NCBI GenBank assembly: GCA_011525445.1
Contig: WTGE01000208.1
Location: forward strand, 1-6,688
Length of the DNA stretch: 6,688 bases
Direction of reading: 5' to 3'
DNA from: Synechococcus sp. CO36386bin_37
Lineage (GTDB): Bacteria; Cyanobacteriota; Cyanobacteriia; PCC-6307; Cyanobiaceae
In this document: positions 6,027 through 6,688 of the stretch, piece by piece
Numbering within the stretch: the stretch's first letter is position 1
Layout of the letters: every line of letters begins with the position of its first letter
Notes under the pieces: model-generated
The model's input: only the letters and a program-made list of their open reading frames with translations
The model's database searches: none
What the model was told of the DNA's origin: nothing
Translations under genes and position numbers: made by a program

Positions 6027-6688
6027 ATGAAGCGTATTCTTCTTTTCACTGATAGTAGAGGACAACATAAACCTGCGGGGCAAAATCATTCTATTTTTGG
6101 GGAGAGGCTGGCTAAGCATCCAGATCTCGATGTTGATTTATATTTATGCCCAATGAAATGGACAACTACATTAGATTTTTTCGATCAATTCTCGGATGAA
6201 AAGCTGAAGGCTTATGATCATGTGATTCTGTATACTGGTATTGTTGAGTGGTCACCTAGGCCCCACGATAATGCATTGAACTTTGTTTATAATAATAAAA
6301 ACACGGCAAACGAAGATTCCATAAAACTAAACACCAGAGATTACAGCAAGAAAGTAGTTAACAATAAAAAAGATATATTTGATAGTTTGTTTGGGCGAGA
6401 AAATATGGAAGTACATTTGGCAAATCATTTTGGTATTCTGTTTGAAGAGCAGGATACAATCAATATGTATTCCGAAGAGATGGCATCTAAATCTCTTTTG
6501 CCTAAACTAGCATCTATACCAAATCTTATTTTTATAAATTCTAATCGATTTGTTCCAAACTGGAATGGAGATCATAAAAGAGGAAGGCCTCAAAATATTA
6601 GTATCACTGAAAGTTATTCCCATTTATTCTCTTCTTATCTCAATAAGCATGACATCACTGTAATAGATCTTTTGTCTTGGGACACTTC
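6027..6688 (+). CDS. SGNH/GDSL hydrolase-like protein, N-terminal 220 codons (partial)
   Basis: Reading from ATG 6027, the frame stays open for 220 codons to the right edge, where it is cut mid-codon. The start is 15 bases after the previous stop and has no clear Shine-Dalgarno sequence. The N-terminus MKRILLFTDSRG gives a GDS-like block I with D9-S10, the expected nucleophile position. VILYTGIVEWSPRP (66-79) corresponds to the block around the second oxyanion residue, and LIFINSNRFVPNW (167-179) to a later core strand. The final Asp/His pair expected near the C-terminus would lie beyond the edge. SGNH proteins in polysaccharide clusters often remove or transfer O-acetyl groups on sugars, so a glycan-modifying role is inferred. 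There is no signal peptide, which points to a cytosolic protein. The gene is strikingly AT-rich with many Asn and Lys codons, unlike galE. It could instead be an SGNH-fold protein without catalytic activity. Confidence 0.7.
   Translation, partial: MKRILLFTDSRGQHKPAGQNHSIFGERLAKHPDLDVDLYLCPMKWTTTLDFFDQFSDEKLKAYDHVILYTGIVEWSPRPHDNALNFVYNNKNTANEDSIKLNTRDYSKKVVNNKKDIFDSLFGRENMEVHLANHFGILFEEQDTINMYSEEMASKSLLPKLASIPNLIFINSNRFVPNWNGDHKRGRPQNISITESYSHLFSSYLNKHDITVIDLLSWDT

Overview
The window is a tightly packed, all-plus-strand cluster of surface-polysaccharide or lipopolysaccharide sugar genes. It holds the tail of one gene, one broken gene, six intact genes and one gene cut by the right edge. Neighbouring genes mostly overlap by 1-4 bases or sit 2-15 bases apart, so most are probably co-transcribed. 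The only larger gap is 65 bases, ahead of galE. I see no RNA gene, mobile element, CRISPR array or convincing terminator. The content suggests a bacterial O-antigen or glycan island. A marine or freshwater picocyanobacterium (Synechococcus/Cyanobium type) is my best guess, from the style of the MptE-like gene and two copies of the cyanobacterial octamer GCGATCGC; this assignment is only moderately supported.

Left part (1-1894): a short C-terminal fragment; then an MptE/DUF115-like gene (63-761) cut by an in-frame TAG at codon 74, with the rest of the frame intact; then a full-length UDP-sugar 4-epimerase (galE). This galE carries Thr where E. coli GalE has the gatekeeper Tyr299, which hints that it also accepts N-acetylated UDP-sugars.

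Middle part (1894-4378): three consecutive metabolic genes, namely an SDR oxidoreductase, a D-isomer-specific 2-hydroxyacid dehydrogenase and an UlaG-like metallo-beta-lactamase-fold hydrolase.

Right part (4375-6688): a family 2 glycosyltransferase, a CMP-sugar synthetase of the acylneuraminate cytidylyltransferase family, and the first 220 codons of an SGNH/GDSL-like protein. Base composition falls from about 58% G+C in galE to about 27-30% in the last genes, so the cluster looks like a mosaic.

The most interesting reading of the cluster is a hypothesis. SDR oxidation of a sugar to a lactone, lactone opening by the UlaG-like enzyme, oxidation of the 2-hydroxy acid to a 2-keto acid, and CMP activation would together form a route to a CMP-ulosonic acid that needs no NeuB- or KdsA-type aldol condensation. 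The glycosyltransferase (and the MptE-like protein when intact) would use the product. The chemistry is coherent, but no substrate is proven by the sequence.
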